From Zhongshania aquatica (GTDB taxonomy: Bacteria; Pseudomonadota; Gammaproteobacteria; Pseudomonadales; Spongiibacteraceae), in contig NZ_JANZNQ010000008.1 in the NCBI RefSeq assembly GCF_027257955.1, positions 1-64,000 of the forward strand: a stretch of 64,000 nucleotides of DNA, written 5' to 3'. A model generated the notes under the pieces. It searched no databases, had not been told where the DNA came from, and saw only the letters and a program-made list of their open reading frames with translations. Positions 56,634 through 64,000 of the stretch are shown here, in pieces. Every line of letters begins with the position of its first letter. The stretch's first letter is position 1. Made by a program: the position numbers and the translations under genes.

Positions 56634-57602
56634 TTATGAAATATCGACTAAACGTAGCTCTTTAGGCAATGAGAATGTGATATTTTCTGGCCGACCTTCT
56701 AATTCAACAGGAACAGAGGCGCCCAGTTCACAAAGCCGGTCAATAACAGCGCTCACCAACACCTCTGGCGCAGACGCGCCAGCAGTAATGCCAATTTTGG
56801 GTGAACCTTCAAGCCATTCAGGACGAATATCTTCTTCGCTGTCGACCAAATAGGCGCGACAACCGATGCGCTCGGCGAGTTCGCGTAAGCGATTTGAGTT
56901 TGAGCTATTCGGTGAGCCAACCACTAAAACCACATCCACTTGCTCAGCTAAAGTCTTTACCGCGTCTTGGCGGTTTTGCGTGGCATAGCAAATATCGTCT
57001 TTACGTGGGCCTTCGATATTGGGGAATTTGCTTCGCAGTGCTTTGATGACGGCTGCGGTGTCGTCCATCGATAAGGTGGTTTGAGTAACATAGGACAAGT
57101 GATCTGGATCTTTGACTTCTAAGGCCAGGGCCTGATCGACATCCTCAACAAGATAAATATCGCCGCCGTGGGACGCATCGTATTGCCCCATTGTCCCTTC
57201 GACTTCTGGATGGCCTTTATGGCCAATCAGCACGCACTCGCGGCCAGTGCCGCTAAAGTTAACGACCTCCATATGCACTTTTGTTACCAGAGGACAGGTG
57301 GCATCAAATACTTTTAAGCCGCGACGGTCTGCTTCATTACGTACCGCCTGCGATACGCCATGAGCACTAAAAATGACGATTTTATCGTCTGGCACTTCGT
57401 CGAGTTCGTCCACAAACATGGCGCCGCGCTGACGCAAGTTCTCAACCACAAACTTATTGTGAACAACCTCATGACGCACGTAGATTGGCGCACCGAATAC
57501 GTCTAAGGCACGGTTTACAATCTCGATGGCGCGATCAACCCCTGCGCAAAACCCACGGGGGTTCGCCATTTTGATTTGCATTTTATCGCCAGAGTTACTC
57601 AT
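56634..57602 (-). CDS. ispH: 4-hydroxy-3-methylbut-2-enyl diphosphate reductase
   Basis: IspH is the iron-sulfur enzyme of the last non-mevalonate step, making IPP and DMAPP. Cluster-binding Cys lie in [19 protein letters not shown] and [11 protein letters not shown] chose ATG 57602 (MSNSGDKM...) or 57581; an open frame to 57641 overlaps nothing but has no homology-like sequence. It follows fkpB in the conserved ileS-lspA-fkpB-ispH order. Confidence 0.95.
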   Translation of the reverse strand: MSNSGDKMQIKMANPRGFCAGVDRAIEIVNRALDVFGAPIYVRHEVVHNKFVVENLRQRGAMFVDELDEVPDDKIVIFSAHGVSQAVRNEADRRGLKVFDATCPLVTKVHMEVVNFSGTGRECVLIGHKGHPEVEGTMGQYDASHGGDIYLVEDVDQALALEVKDPDHLSYVTQTTLSMDDTAAVIKALRSKFPNIEGPRKDDICYATQNRQDAVKTLAEQVDVVLVVGSPNSSNSNRLRELAERIGCRAYLVDSEEDIRPEWLEGSPKIGITAGASAPEVLVSAVIDRLCELGASVPVELEGRPENITFSLPKELRLVDIS

Positions 57603-57643
57603 ACCATCACCATGCCCAGACTTCCGCTGCGCGAAAATCAATA

Positions 57644-58102
57644 TTACTTTGGGTCAGCCTGCGCGCTGACACTTAAAATTTCAACACGGAAGGCTAAGTT
57701 TCTTCCAGCCAATGGGTGGTTAAAATCTACCATGACATGATCGTCACCCACTTCGCTCACCACACCTGGCAATTCTGTGCGCGCGGCATCGGCAAAGGAA
57801 ATAACCAAGCCTTCTTCTAACACCATATCTGCAGCAAACTGGCTACGAGGAAAGCGCTGGATATTGCCAGGATTGCGCTGACCAAAGCCGTCTTGTGGCT
57901 CTAGGGTAAAAGTCTCTTTTGCGCCAGCACTTAAACCTAATAGTTTAGCTTCTACACTGGGAAGTAAGCTGCCGTCACCATAAGTAAACGTGGCAGGTTT
58001 ACCGCCAAAGGTGGAGTCCACCTCGTCGCCACCAATAATACCAAGGGAAAAATGTAGGCTAATTTCTGTGCCAGGTGCTATGCAAATATTCGTCATAATC
58101 AA
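57644..58102 (-). CDS. fkpB: FKBP-type peptidyl-prolyl isomerase FkpB (SlpA-like)
   Basis: This is a 152-residue SlyD/SlpA-type prolyl isomerase. An IF-loop chaperone domain interrupts the isomerase core; [19 protein letters not shown] and [13 protein letters not shown] are recognisable. It sits in the ileS-lspA-fkpB-ispH run, 42 bases upstream of ispH's start. Confidence 0.92.
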   Translation of the reverse strand: MIMTNICIAPGTEISLHFSLGIIGGDEVDSTFGGKPATFTYGDGSLLPSVEAKLLGLSAGAKETFTLEPQDGFGQRNPGNIQRFPRSQFAADMVLEEGLVISFADAARTELPGVVSEVGDDHVMVDFNHPLAGRNLAFRVEILSVSAQADPK

Positions 58103-58121
58103 TCTGTTTCCACACAGCCAC

Positions 58122-58616
58122 TTAGGCTGATTTTTTCGGCTCGGGGTTCAACACCATATCGAGTAATAACAGCGCTGCGCCGACACTGATTCCCGCATCG
58201 GCAATATTGAAGGTAGGAAAGTAACTTGGGCCCCAATGTACAGAAATGAAATCGACAACGTGACCTAAGTACATACGATCCCACAAATTGCCCAAGGCAC
58301 CGCCTAAGACTAAGGCCAAGGCCAGCGATAACAACCACTGATGACGTTGTAAACGCATCAGCCACACACAAATATACGTGCTGACCGCCAGAGCGATCAC
58401 CGTAAAAAACCAGCGCTGCCAGCCACCAGCATCACTTAAAAAGCTAAATGCCGCACCGCGGTTATAATGCAGAGTTATATCCAGCACCGGTAAAATCTCT
58501 ACCGGGCTAGCGTAATCTAAATTGCTATCGGCAAAATATTTAGTGATTTGATCAAGCACGATCACCGCAACAGAAACCAATAACCAAAAAACGCGGCTGC
58601 GACGCTGCGCAGCCAT
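58122..58616 (-). CDS. lspA: Lipoprotein signal peptidase
   Basis: LspA cleaves the signal peptide of diacylglyceryl-prolipoproteins in the inner membrane. Four transmembrane helices are visible. The catalytic Asp residues lie in GNLWDRMYLGHVVDFI and FNIADAGISVG, the two family motifs. I prefer ATG 58616 (MAAQRRSR), close to where E. coli LspA begins; ATG 58643 overlaps the ileS stop in ATGCATGA and could be the real one. Confidence 0.93.
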   Translation of the reverse strand: MAAQRRSRVFWLLVSVAVIVLDQITKYFADSNLDYASPVEILPVLDITLHYNRGAAFSFLSDAGGWQRWFFTVIALAVSTYICVWLMRLQRHQWLLSLALALVLGGALGNLWDRMYLGHVVDFISVHWGPSYFPTFNIADAGISVGAALLLLDMVLNPEPKKSA

Positions 58617-58635
58617 TTCGCTATCCACGCCAGCC

Positions 58636-61458
58636 TCATGCATATAGACGCACTTCTCCATCGCCATCCACGTTGTCGATGCAACGGAAACACAATTCAG
58701 GATGATCTAACGATTGCCCTACATCTTCGCGGTGGTGCCAGCAACGTGTACACTTTGTGCCATCGCTAGCCGCAACACGAACCTGCAGACCCTCGACATC
58801 CGTTTCTATTGCTTCGTTCGCTGTTGATAAAGGCGCAAGCCTTGCAGCCGAAGTAATTAACACAAAGCGAAGCTCGTCACCCAAGGCGTGTAAGCTTGTC
58901 ATTAGTGACTCGTCACAAAACAGGGTCACTTCTGCCGCTAAACTACCACCGACAAAGCCTTCTTTTTTGGCGCCTTCCAGTACCTTATTTACCGCTGACT
59001 TAACCTCTTGCACCGTAGTCCAAAAGTCGTCGCCCATGCCACTGTCTGCGGGCATCTTGCTAAGACCTGTATACCATTCAGCCGCAAACACGGTACCACT
59101 ATGTTCGCCGGGCAAATGCTCCCACAATTCGTCTGCAGTAAAACTTAAGATTGGCGAGATCCAGCGTGTGAGTGCTTCAGCGATATGATAAAGCGCGGTT
59201 TGCGCCGAGCGACGCGGCAGGCTATTTGCCTTAGTGGTGTACTGACGGTCCTTGATGATATCCAGATAGAAACCACCCAATTCCAGCACACAGAAGTTAT
59301 GCAATTTCTGATAGACCAAGTGGAATTGATAGGCTTCGTACGCCGCTACAATTTCGTCCTGCAACACCGCGGCGCGATGCATAATCCAACGATCTAAAGC
59401 GAGCATTTCCTCGGGTTTAACCGCATGTTCGTTGGGCTCAAAGCCCGCCATATTCGCGAGTAGAAAGCGCGCGGTATTACGAATGCGGCGATAGGAATCG
59501 GCGGTGCGCTTAAAGATTTCATCGGATACCGTCATTTCATTGCGGTAATCGGTTGCCGCCACCCAAAGACGCAATATATCCGCGCCCAGGGTGTTCATGA
59601 TTTTTTGCGGCGCAACAACATTGCCCACCGACTTGGACATTTTGCGACCTTGGGCATCGACGGTAAAACCGTGGGTCAACACACCTTTGTAGGGCGCAAC
59701 GCCACGAGTGGCAATTGACGTTAGCATTGATGACTGGAACCAACCGCGATGCTGGTCAGAACCTTCAAGATAAAGATCAGCGGGGAATTGTAAATTCTCC
59801 AGTTGCGACAATACCGCATAATGAGTCACACCCGAATCGAACCACACATCGAGCGTATCGGTCACTTTACTGTACTGCGCGGCCTCTTCGCCGAGTAATT
59901 CAGTTGCATCTATATCGAACCAAGCTTGAATACCACCGACCTCAACACGCTTAGCAACCTGCTCTATTAACTCTGCGGTGCGTGGATGCAATTCCGCCGT
60001 TTCGTTATGAGCAAATAATGCGATGGGCGCACCCCAGGTACGCTGACGAGAGATACACCAATCGGGGCGCTCTTGCATCATAGATTCAATACGCGCACGT
60101 CCCCAGCTCGGCGTCCACGCTACCGTATCGACCGCAGCCATTGCCATGTCGAGCAAACCATTTTGTTTCATGCTCACAAACCACTGCGGCGTGGCACGGA
60201 AAATAATTGGACTCTTATGGCGCCAGCAATGCGGATAACTGTGTTCAAAATGTTTGCAGTGCAGCAAACGCTTGCGCTCAGTCAACGTCGCGATAACATT
60301 GTCATTCGCTTTAAAGACATGCTGGCCTTCAAACAACTCAGTGCCTTCAAGGAAGGTTCCGTTGGCCGCCACCGGATTGTAGACTTCCAAACCGTATTGC
60401 TTGCCGACTATAAAGTCGTCTTGACCATGGGCCGGTGCAGTGTGAACGGCGCCTGTACCCGCGTCGGTGGTCACATGATCACCCAGAATAACGGGAACCT
60501 GACGACTGTAAAACGGATGCTGCAATTGCAGGTTCTCTAGCGCCGCGCCTTTACAGCGACCGACAACCGCCATCTCTTCTACACCGTATCTAGCCATGGT
60601 CGATTCGTGCAGCGCCTCGGCTAACAGCAACACCATCTTGTCGCCACTTTCGCCGGTAAAGCTAACCCAAACGTAATCCAATTCTGGGTGCAGACAGACT
60701 GCCATGTTAGCGGGCAAGGTCCAGGGCGTCGTGGTCCAGATGGCCAAGTTCAACTCACCGTCAATATCAGCCGGTAAACCACCCTTTGCGATGACCGCTG
60801 CGCGATCAACAACCGCAAATGCAACGTCAATTGCAGGGGATGTTTTGTCTTTATATTCAACTTCGGCCTCAGCCAACGCCGAACCGCAATCCATACACCA
60901 ATGCACCGGCTTAAAGCCTTTATGCATGTGGCCGTTCTCAACGATTTTACCGAGAGCGCGGATGATATTGGCTTCGAAATGAAAATCCATGGTCAGATAA
61001 GGTTTGTCCCAATCGCCAAAAACCCCTAAACGTTTAAAGTCTTCGCGCTGGCCATTAACTTGTTTGTAAGCATATTCTCGGCACTTCTCACGGAATGTCG
61101 CCGCATCGACCTTGTGCCCCGCCTTGCCGACTTTCTTTTCGACATTCAGCTCAATCGGCAGACCGTGGCAATCCCAGCCCGGCACATAGGGCGCATCGAA
61201 ACCGCTCAAGGTTTTCGATTTAACAATCATGTCTTTGAGGATTTTATTTACCGCATGACCAATATGAATATCGCCGTTCGCATACGGAGGACCATCGTGA
61301 AGAATAAACTTTTCTCTGCCCGCACGCGCTTCACGAATTTGCTCGTAGACACGCTCTTCCTGCCAGCGTTTAAGCATGCCGGGTTCGCGTTGTGACAAGT
61401 TCGCTTTCATCGCAAAACTGGTCTCGGGTAGATTCAGGGTATGCTTATAATCACTCAT
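58636..61458 (-). CDS. ileS: Isoleucyl-tRNA synthetase
   Basis: This is a 940-residue class I synthetase. The HIGH motif is in [18 protein letters not shown] in [11 protein letters not shown], and a C-terminal zinc finger has CTRCWHH and CFRCIDN. A CP1 editing domain lies in the middle. It is the gene before lspA in the same order as E. coli and Pseudomonas. Confidence 0.97.
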   Translation of the reverse strand: MSDYKHTLNLPETSFAMKANLSQREPGMLKRWQEERVYEQIREARAGREKFILHDGPPYANGDIHIGHAVNKILKDMIVKSKTLSGFDAPYVPGWDCHGLPIELNVEKKVGKAGHKVDAATFREKCREYAYKQVNGQREDFKRLGVFGDWDKPYLTMDFHFEANIIRALGKIVENGHMHKGFKPVHWCMDCGSALAEAEVEYKDKTSPAIDVAFAVVDRAAVIAKGGLPADIDGELNLAIWTTTPWTLPANMAVCLHPELDYVWVSFTGESGDKMVLLLAEALHESTMARYGVEEMAVVGRCKGAALENLQLQHPFYSRQVPVILGDHVTTDAGTGAVHTAPAHGQDDFIVGKQYGLEVYNPVAANGTFLEGTELFEGQHVFKANDNVIATLTERKRLLHCKHFEHSYPHCWRHKSPIIFRATPQWFVSMKQNGLLDMAMAAVDTVAWTPSWGRARIESMMQERPDWCISRQRTWGAPIALFAHNETAELHPRTAELIEQVAKRVEVGGIQAWFDIDATELLGEEAAQYSKVTDTLDVWFDSGVTHYAVLSQLENLQFPADLYLEGSDQHRGWFQSSMLTSIATRGVAPYKGVLTHGFTVDAQGRKMSKSVGNVVAPQKIMNTLGADILRLWVAATDYRNEMTVSDEIFKRTADSYRRIRNTARFLLANMAGFEPNEHAVKPEEMLALDRWIMHRAAVLQDEIVAAYEAYQFHLVYQKLHNFCVLELGGFYLDIIKDRQYTTKANSLPRRSAQTALYHIAEALTRWISPILSFTADELWEHLPGEHSGTVFAAEWYTGLSKMPADSGMGDDFWTTVQEVKSAVNKVLEGAKKEGFVGGSLAAEVTLFCDESLMTSLHALGDELRFVLITSAARLAPLSTANEAIETDVEGLQVRVAASDGTKCTRCWHHREDVGQSLDHPELCFRCIDNVDGDGEVRLYA

Positions 61459-61513
61459 ATAGGTGGTCTGTATATTCCAAAGTAAGCTGTACTATTAATT
61501 TAAGGTGATCGGG

Positions 61514-62443
61514 CTAAAGATCAAAATAGCCGCGTGCCTGTTCAACGTCCCGTGCTATTTGCGCCTTCAAGGCGTCTAGCCCATCAAATTTATGCTCGTT
61601 GCGTAGCTTTTTACGAAACACGACCTTGATGTTGCGACCGTATATATCTTTGCTGAAATCCAATAAATGGACTTCCAAAATCGCCTTGGATAAATCCCCG
61701 ACTGTTGGTCGCACGCCAACATTGGCAACACCGAGCTGCATAACACTGTCTGCGCCGTACACTTCTACGGCAAACACCCCCGACAAGGGAGAGCGAAGAC
61801 GATGCAGTTCCATATTCGCTGTTCGCGTACCAATGGTTCGTCCTAACTGCTGACCAATAATCACCCGTCCAGAAATACTGTAAGGTCTCCCCAGCAAGCG
61901 CTCCGCCAATTCGAAGTCAGCCTCTGCCAGTACTTCGCGAATGCGAGTGCTACTCACCCGATCACCGGTAATTTCTATGGTTGAGGTATCAACAACGTCA
62001 AAACCGCTGGTTTTACCAACCTTGCGGAGTAAATCAAAATCGCCGCTGCGATTACGGCCAAATCGCAAATCGTCACCGACTACAATGTATTTCACGCCTA
62101 AACCGACCACGAATAGCTTATAGATAAAATCATGGGCGGTCATATCGCGAAAATCAGGCGTAAAGCTAATTCGCATTACGCGGTCAATACCCAGATCTCG
62201 CAGGGCAATAAATTTCTCGCGAAAACTCATCAAGCGCGCAGGCGCCTCATCGGGGGAGAAAAACTCTCTGGGAAGTGGCTCAAAAATAACCACTGTCGAA
62301 GGCAGGCCCATTTCCCGCCCTTTGGCAATTAACTGGCGTAAGACCGCCTGATGCCCTAAATGCACACCATCAAATGCCCCTATCGTGGCAACACAGCCAC
62401 GATGACGAGGACGAAAATGTTGAAATCCGCGGATTAACTCCAT
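61514..62443 (-). CDS. ribF: Bifunctional riboflavin kinase / FMN adenylyltransferase
   Basis: RibF makes FMN and FAD. The N-terminal adenylyltransferase domain has GAFDGVHLGHQAVL; the C-terminal flavokinase domain includes RTANMELHRLRSPLSGVFAV. I chose ATG 62443 (MELIRGFQ), which matches the start of known RibF proteins; the frame is open to 62467. It lies between murJ and ileS. Confidence 0.95.
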   Translation of the reverse strand: MELIRGFQHFRPRHRGCVATIGAFDGVHLGHQAVLRQLIAKGREMGLPSTVVIFEPLPREFFSPDEAPARLMSFREKFIALRDLGIDRVMRISFTPDFRDMTAHDFIYKLFVVGLGVKYIVVGDDLRFGRNRSGDFDLLRKVGKTSGFDVVDTSTIEITGDRVSSTRIREVLAEADFELAERLLGRPYSISGRVIIGQQLGRTIGTRTANMELHRLRSPLSGVFAVEVYGADSVMQLGVANVGVRPTVGDLSKAILEVHLLDFSKDIYGRNIKVVFRKKLRNEHKFDGLDALKAQIARDVEQARGYFDL

Positions 62444-62591
62444 GGTTACCGTCTTTTTGCCCAGCAAAGCGGAGGATTATAGCCTAGGAGTAGGCCCGAC
62501 TAAAACGCCAGTGTTTGTCACTCTTACCGCTGGACTCGATAAGCGCGAAATATTATCAATTTGTACACGCTTAAACAGCGTTATGGGAACG

Positions 62592-64000
62592 CTAATGGGC
62601 TGCACCCCTAATATCACGCAGGCGTAATCCGCAGATAAACATCACCAGCACATAGGTCCCGCCACCCGCAACGCACAGCGTCAACAAGTGAAGTGCGCGT
62701 TCCCACACACTCCAGACCTGCCAATCGGTGAACCACTGTAAGCCGAAATACAAACACGCGCTCATGGCAACGACACCGCAGCTTAATTGCAGGTAATAAC
62801 GTCCCCAGCCAGCCAAGGGTGCAAAGCCCGCATCACGGCGCAATCCTCGATACAGCAGCCCTGCATTGAGCCAAGCCGAAGCTGCCGTTGCCAAAGCTAA
62901 GCCCGCGTGACCAATCTGCCAGTAATGATGCAAGGGGACGACAAAGGCTATATTCATCACCATATTCGACACCATGGCGATAATACCAATTCGCACGGGA
63001 GTCTTGGTGTCCTGACGCGCATAAAACCCAGGCGCCAGTACTTTGATTAACATGAAAGGAATTAAGCCGATCGTATAGGCGCGCAAACTTAAGCCCGACA
63101 TGGTCACGTCGTGCATTTTCAATTCACCGTACTGGAACAGCGTAATTAAAATCGGCTCAGCGAGAATCATTAATGCCACGGCGGCCGGCACTGCCATGAG
63201 CAATACGCTTCTCAAACCCCAATCGAGGGTCGATGCGAACGCGGTTTCATTCCCTCCTGCGCGCTGACGTGACAAATTTGGCAACACTACCGTCGCAATT
63301 GCGATAGCGAAAACCCCCAACGGTAACTCGACTAGGCGGTCAGAATAATACAACCAAGAAATACTGCCGGTTGGCAGGAACGACGCCAGTATGGTGTCTA
63401 ACAGCAAATTGATCTGGCTCACTGAAACGCCAAATAAAGCAGGAATCATCAGGGTAACAATTTTCTGCACACCGTCGTTATGCCAGTCCCAACGAGGCCG
63501 CGGCAGCATTTGAATCTGCTTTAAAAATGGCAACTGAAATACCAGTTGGACCGCGCCTGCCATTAATACGCCCCAGGCCAAGGCCATTGCAGGCTCGGCA
63601 AAGTAAGACGACATATATAAGGCTGACACGATCAAACAGACGTTCAATAACACTGGCGTAAAGGCGGGAACAGCATAGCGGCCAAAGGTATTTAAAATAC
63701 CGCCAGCAAATCCGGTCATTGATATAAGGAACAAATACGGAAAGGTAATCCGGATCATGTCCGACGTTAGTTGAAATTTAGCAGGATCGTCGCGAAAGCC
63801 GGGGGCAAACAAGGTAGCCACTAAGGGCGAGGCAATAACCGCTACCGACGTTACCAGCAATAAAACGCCGCCAAGCGCACCCGCCGTGCGGTCGATCAAC
63901 AGCTTTACAGATTCTTTGCTGCCCTTTTCATGGTATTCAGACAAGACAGGCACAAAGGCCTGAGAAAAAGCACCTTCAGCGAATAAACGTCGCAGGAAAT
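62592..64000 (-). CDS. murJ: Lipid II flippase MurJ (5' end outside window)
   Basis: MurJ moves lipid II across the inner membrane for cell-wall synthesis. About 469 residues are visible; the frame continues to the window edge, where FLRRLFAEGAFSQAFVPVLSE is the expected early motif, so only ~40-50 residues are missing. Many helices and the conserved Arg/Lys residues in the cavity region are visible. A GTG at 63953 is not the true start. Confidence 0.94.
   Translation of the reverse strand, partial: FLRRLFAEGAFSQAFVPVLSEYHEKGSKESVKLLIDRTAGALGGVLLLVTSVAVIASPLVATLFAPGFRDDPAKFQLTSDMIRITFPYLFLISMTGFAGGILNTFGRYAVPAFTPVLLNVCLIVSALYMSSYFAEPAMALAWGVLMAGAVQLVFQLPFLKQIQMLPRPRWDWHNDGVQKIVTLMIPALFGVSVSQINLLLDTILASFLPTGSISWLYYSDRLVELPLGVFAIAIATVVLPNLSRQRAGGNETAFASTLDWGLRSVLLMAVPAAVALMILAEPILITLFQYGELKMHDVTMSGLSLRAYTIGLIPFMLIKVLAPGFYARQDTKTPVRIGIIAMVSNMVMNIAFVVPLHHYWQIGHAGLALATAASAWLNAGLLYRGLRRDAGFAPLAGWGRYYLQLSCGVVAMSACLYFGLQWFTDWQVWSVWERALHLLTLCVAGGGTYVLVMFICGLRLRDIRGAAH

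Overview
The window is chromosomal DNA of a free-living gammaproteobacterium. Gene order and protein families resemble Pseudomonas, and the marine or oligotrophic relatives around Spongiibacteraceae/Cellvibrionales are my best guess; this placement is inference, and no rRNA or other taxonomic marker is present. Two blocks match the Pseudomonas aeruginosa order as I remember it: clpB-pgeF-rluD-bamD-(glpD, nadE interposed)-pilS-pilR-minor pilins, followed by ispH-fkpB-lspA-ileS-ribF-murJ.

Layout. (1) 1-7956 is an accessory/catabolic end. An IS4-type transposase end cuts off the 3' end of a TonB-dependent receptor gene. A tetranucleotide repeat tract follows, then an aldehyde dehydrogenase, an iron-type alcohol dehydrogenase, a small secreted protein, an AraC-type regulator and two overlapping PaaI-type thioesterase genes. 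(2) 8052-18050 is an acetate/short-chain acid module: a sodium:solute symporter with its DUF4212 small subunit, a DcaP-like porin, acetyl-CoA synthetase, and a two-component pair of the CrbS/CrbR (MxtR/ErdR) kind whose kinase carries a symporter-like membrane domain. Three TAGACY...RGTCTA dyads lie between the porin and acs. Weaker versions lie upstream of the symporter operon and of the kinase. (3) 18235-24794 holds rapA, a small unknown gene, a YajD-type HNH nuclease and ilvIH; ilvIH is preceded by a long leader with a short ORF rich in branched-chain residues. (4) 25209-29693 holds a DUF4124 protein and an operon of DUF4331 protein, small lipoprotein, TPR-like protein and HupE/UreJ-type membrane protein. 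(5) 29807-38838 holds clpB with a heat-shock-type promoter, pgeF, rluD, bamD, glpD and nadE.

(6) 38986-56628 is a type IV pilus block: pilS and pilR, then two complete minor-pilin/PilY1 sets in tandem on the minus strand. Each set has a FimT/GspH-like protein, PilV, PilW, PilX, PilY1 and a PilE-like pilin, in slightly different order. A further FimT/GspH-like gene lies on the plus strand. The two PilY1 proteins differ: one keeps a canonical MIDAS in its N-terminal part, and the other has a degenerate version at the corresponding place. (7) 56634-64000 holds the housekeeping run ispH, fkpB, lspA, ileS, ribF and a murJ cut by the window edge.

The parts most worth following up are the regulatory dyads of the acetate module, the duplicated and diverged PilY1/minor-pilin sets, the putative ilvIH leader peptide, and the IS-truncated receptor next to a slippage-prone repeat. 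No CRISPR array, prophage, rRNA or tRNA was recognised.
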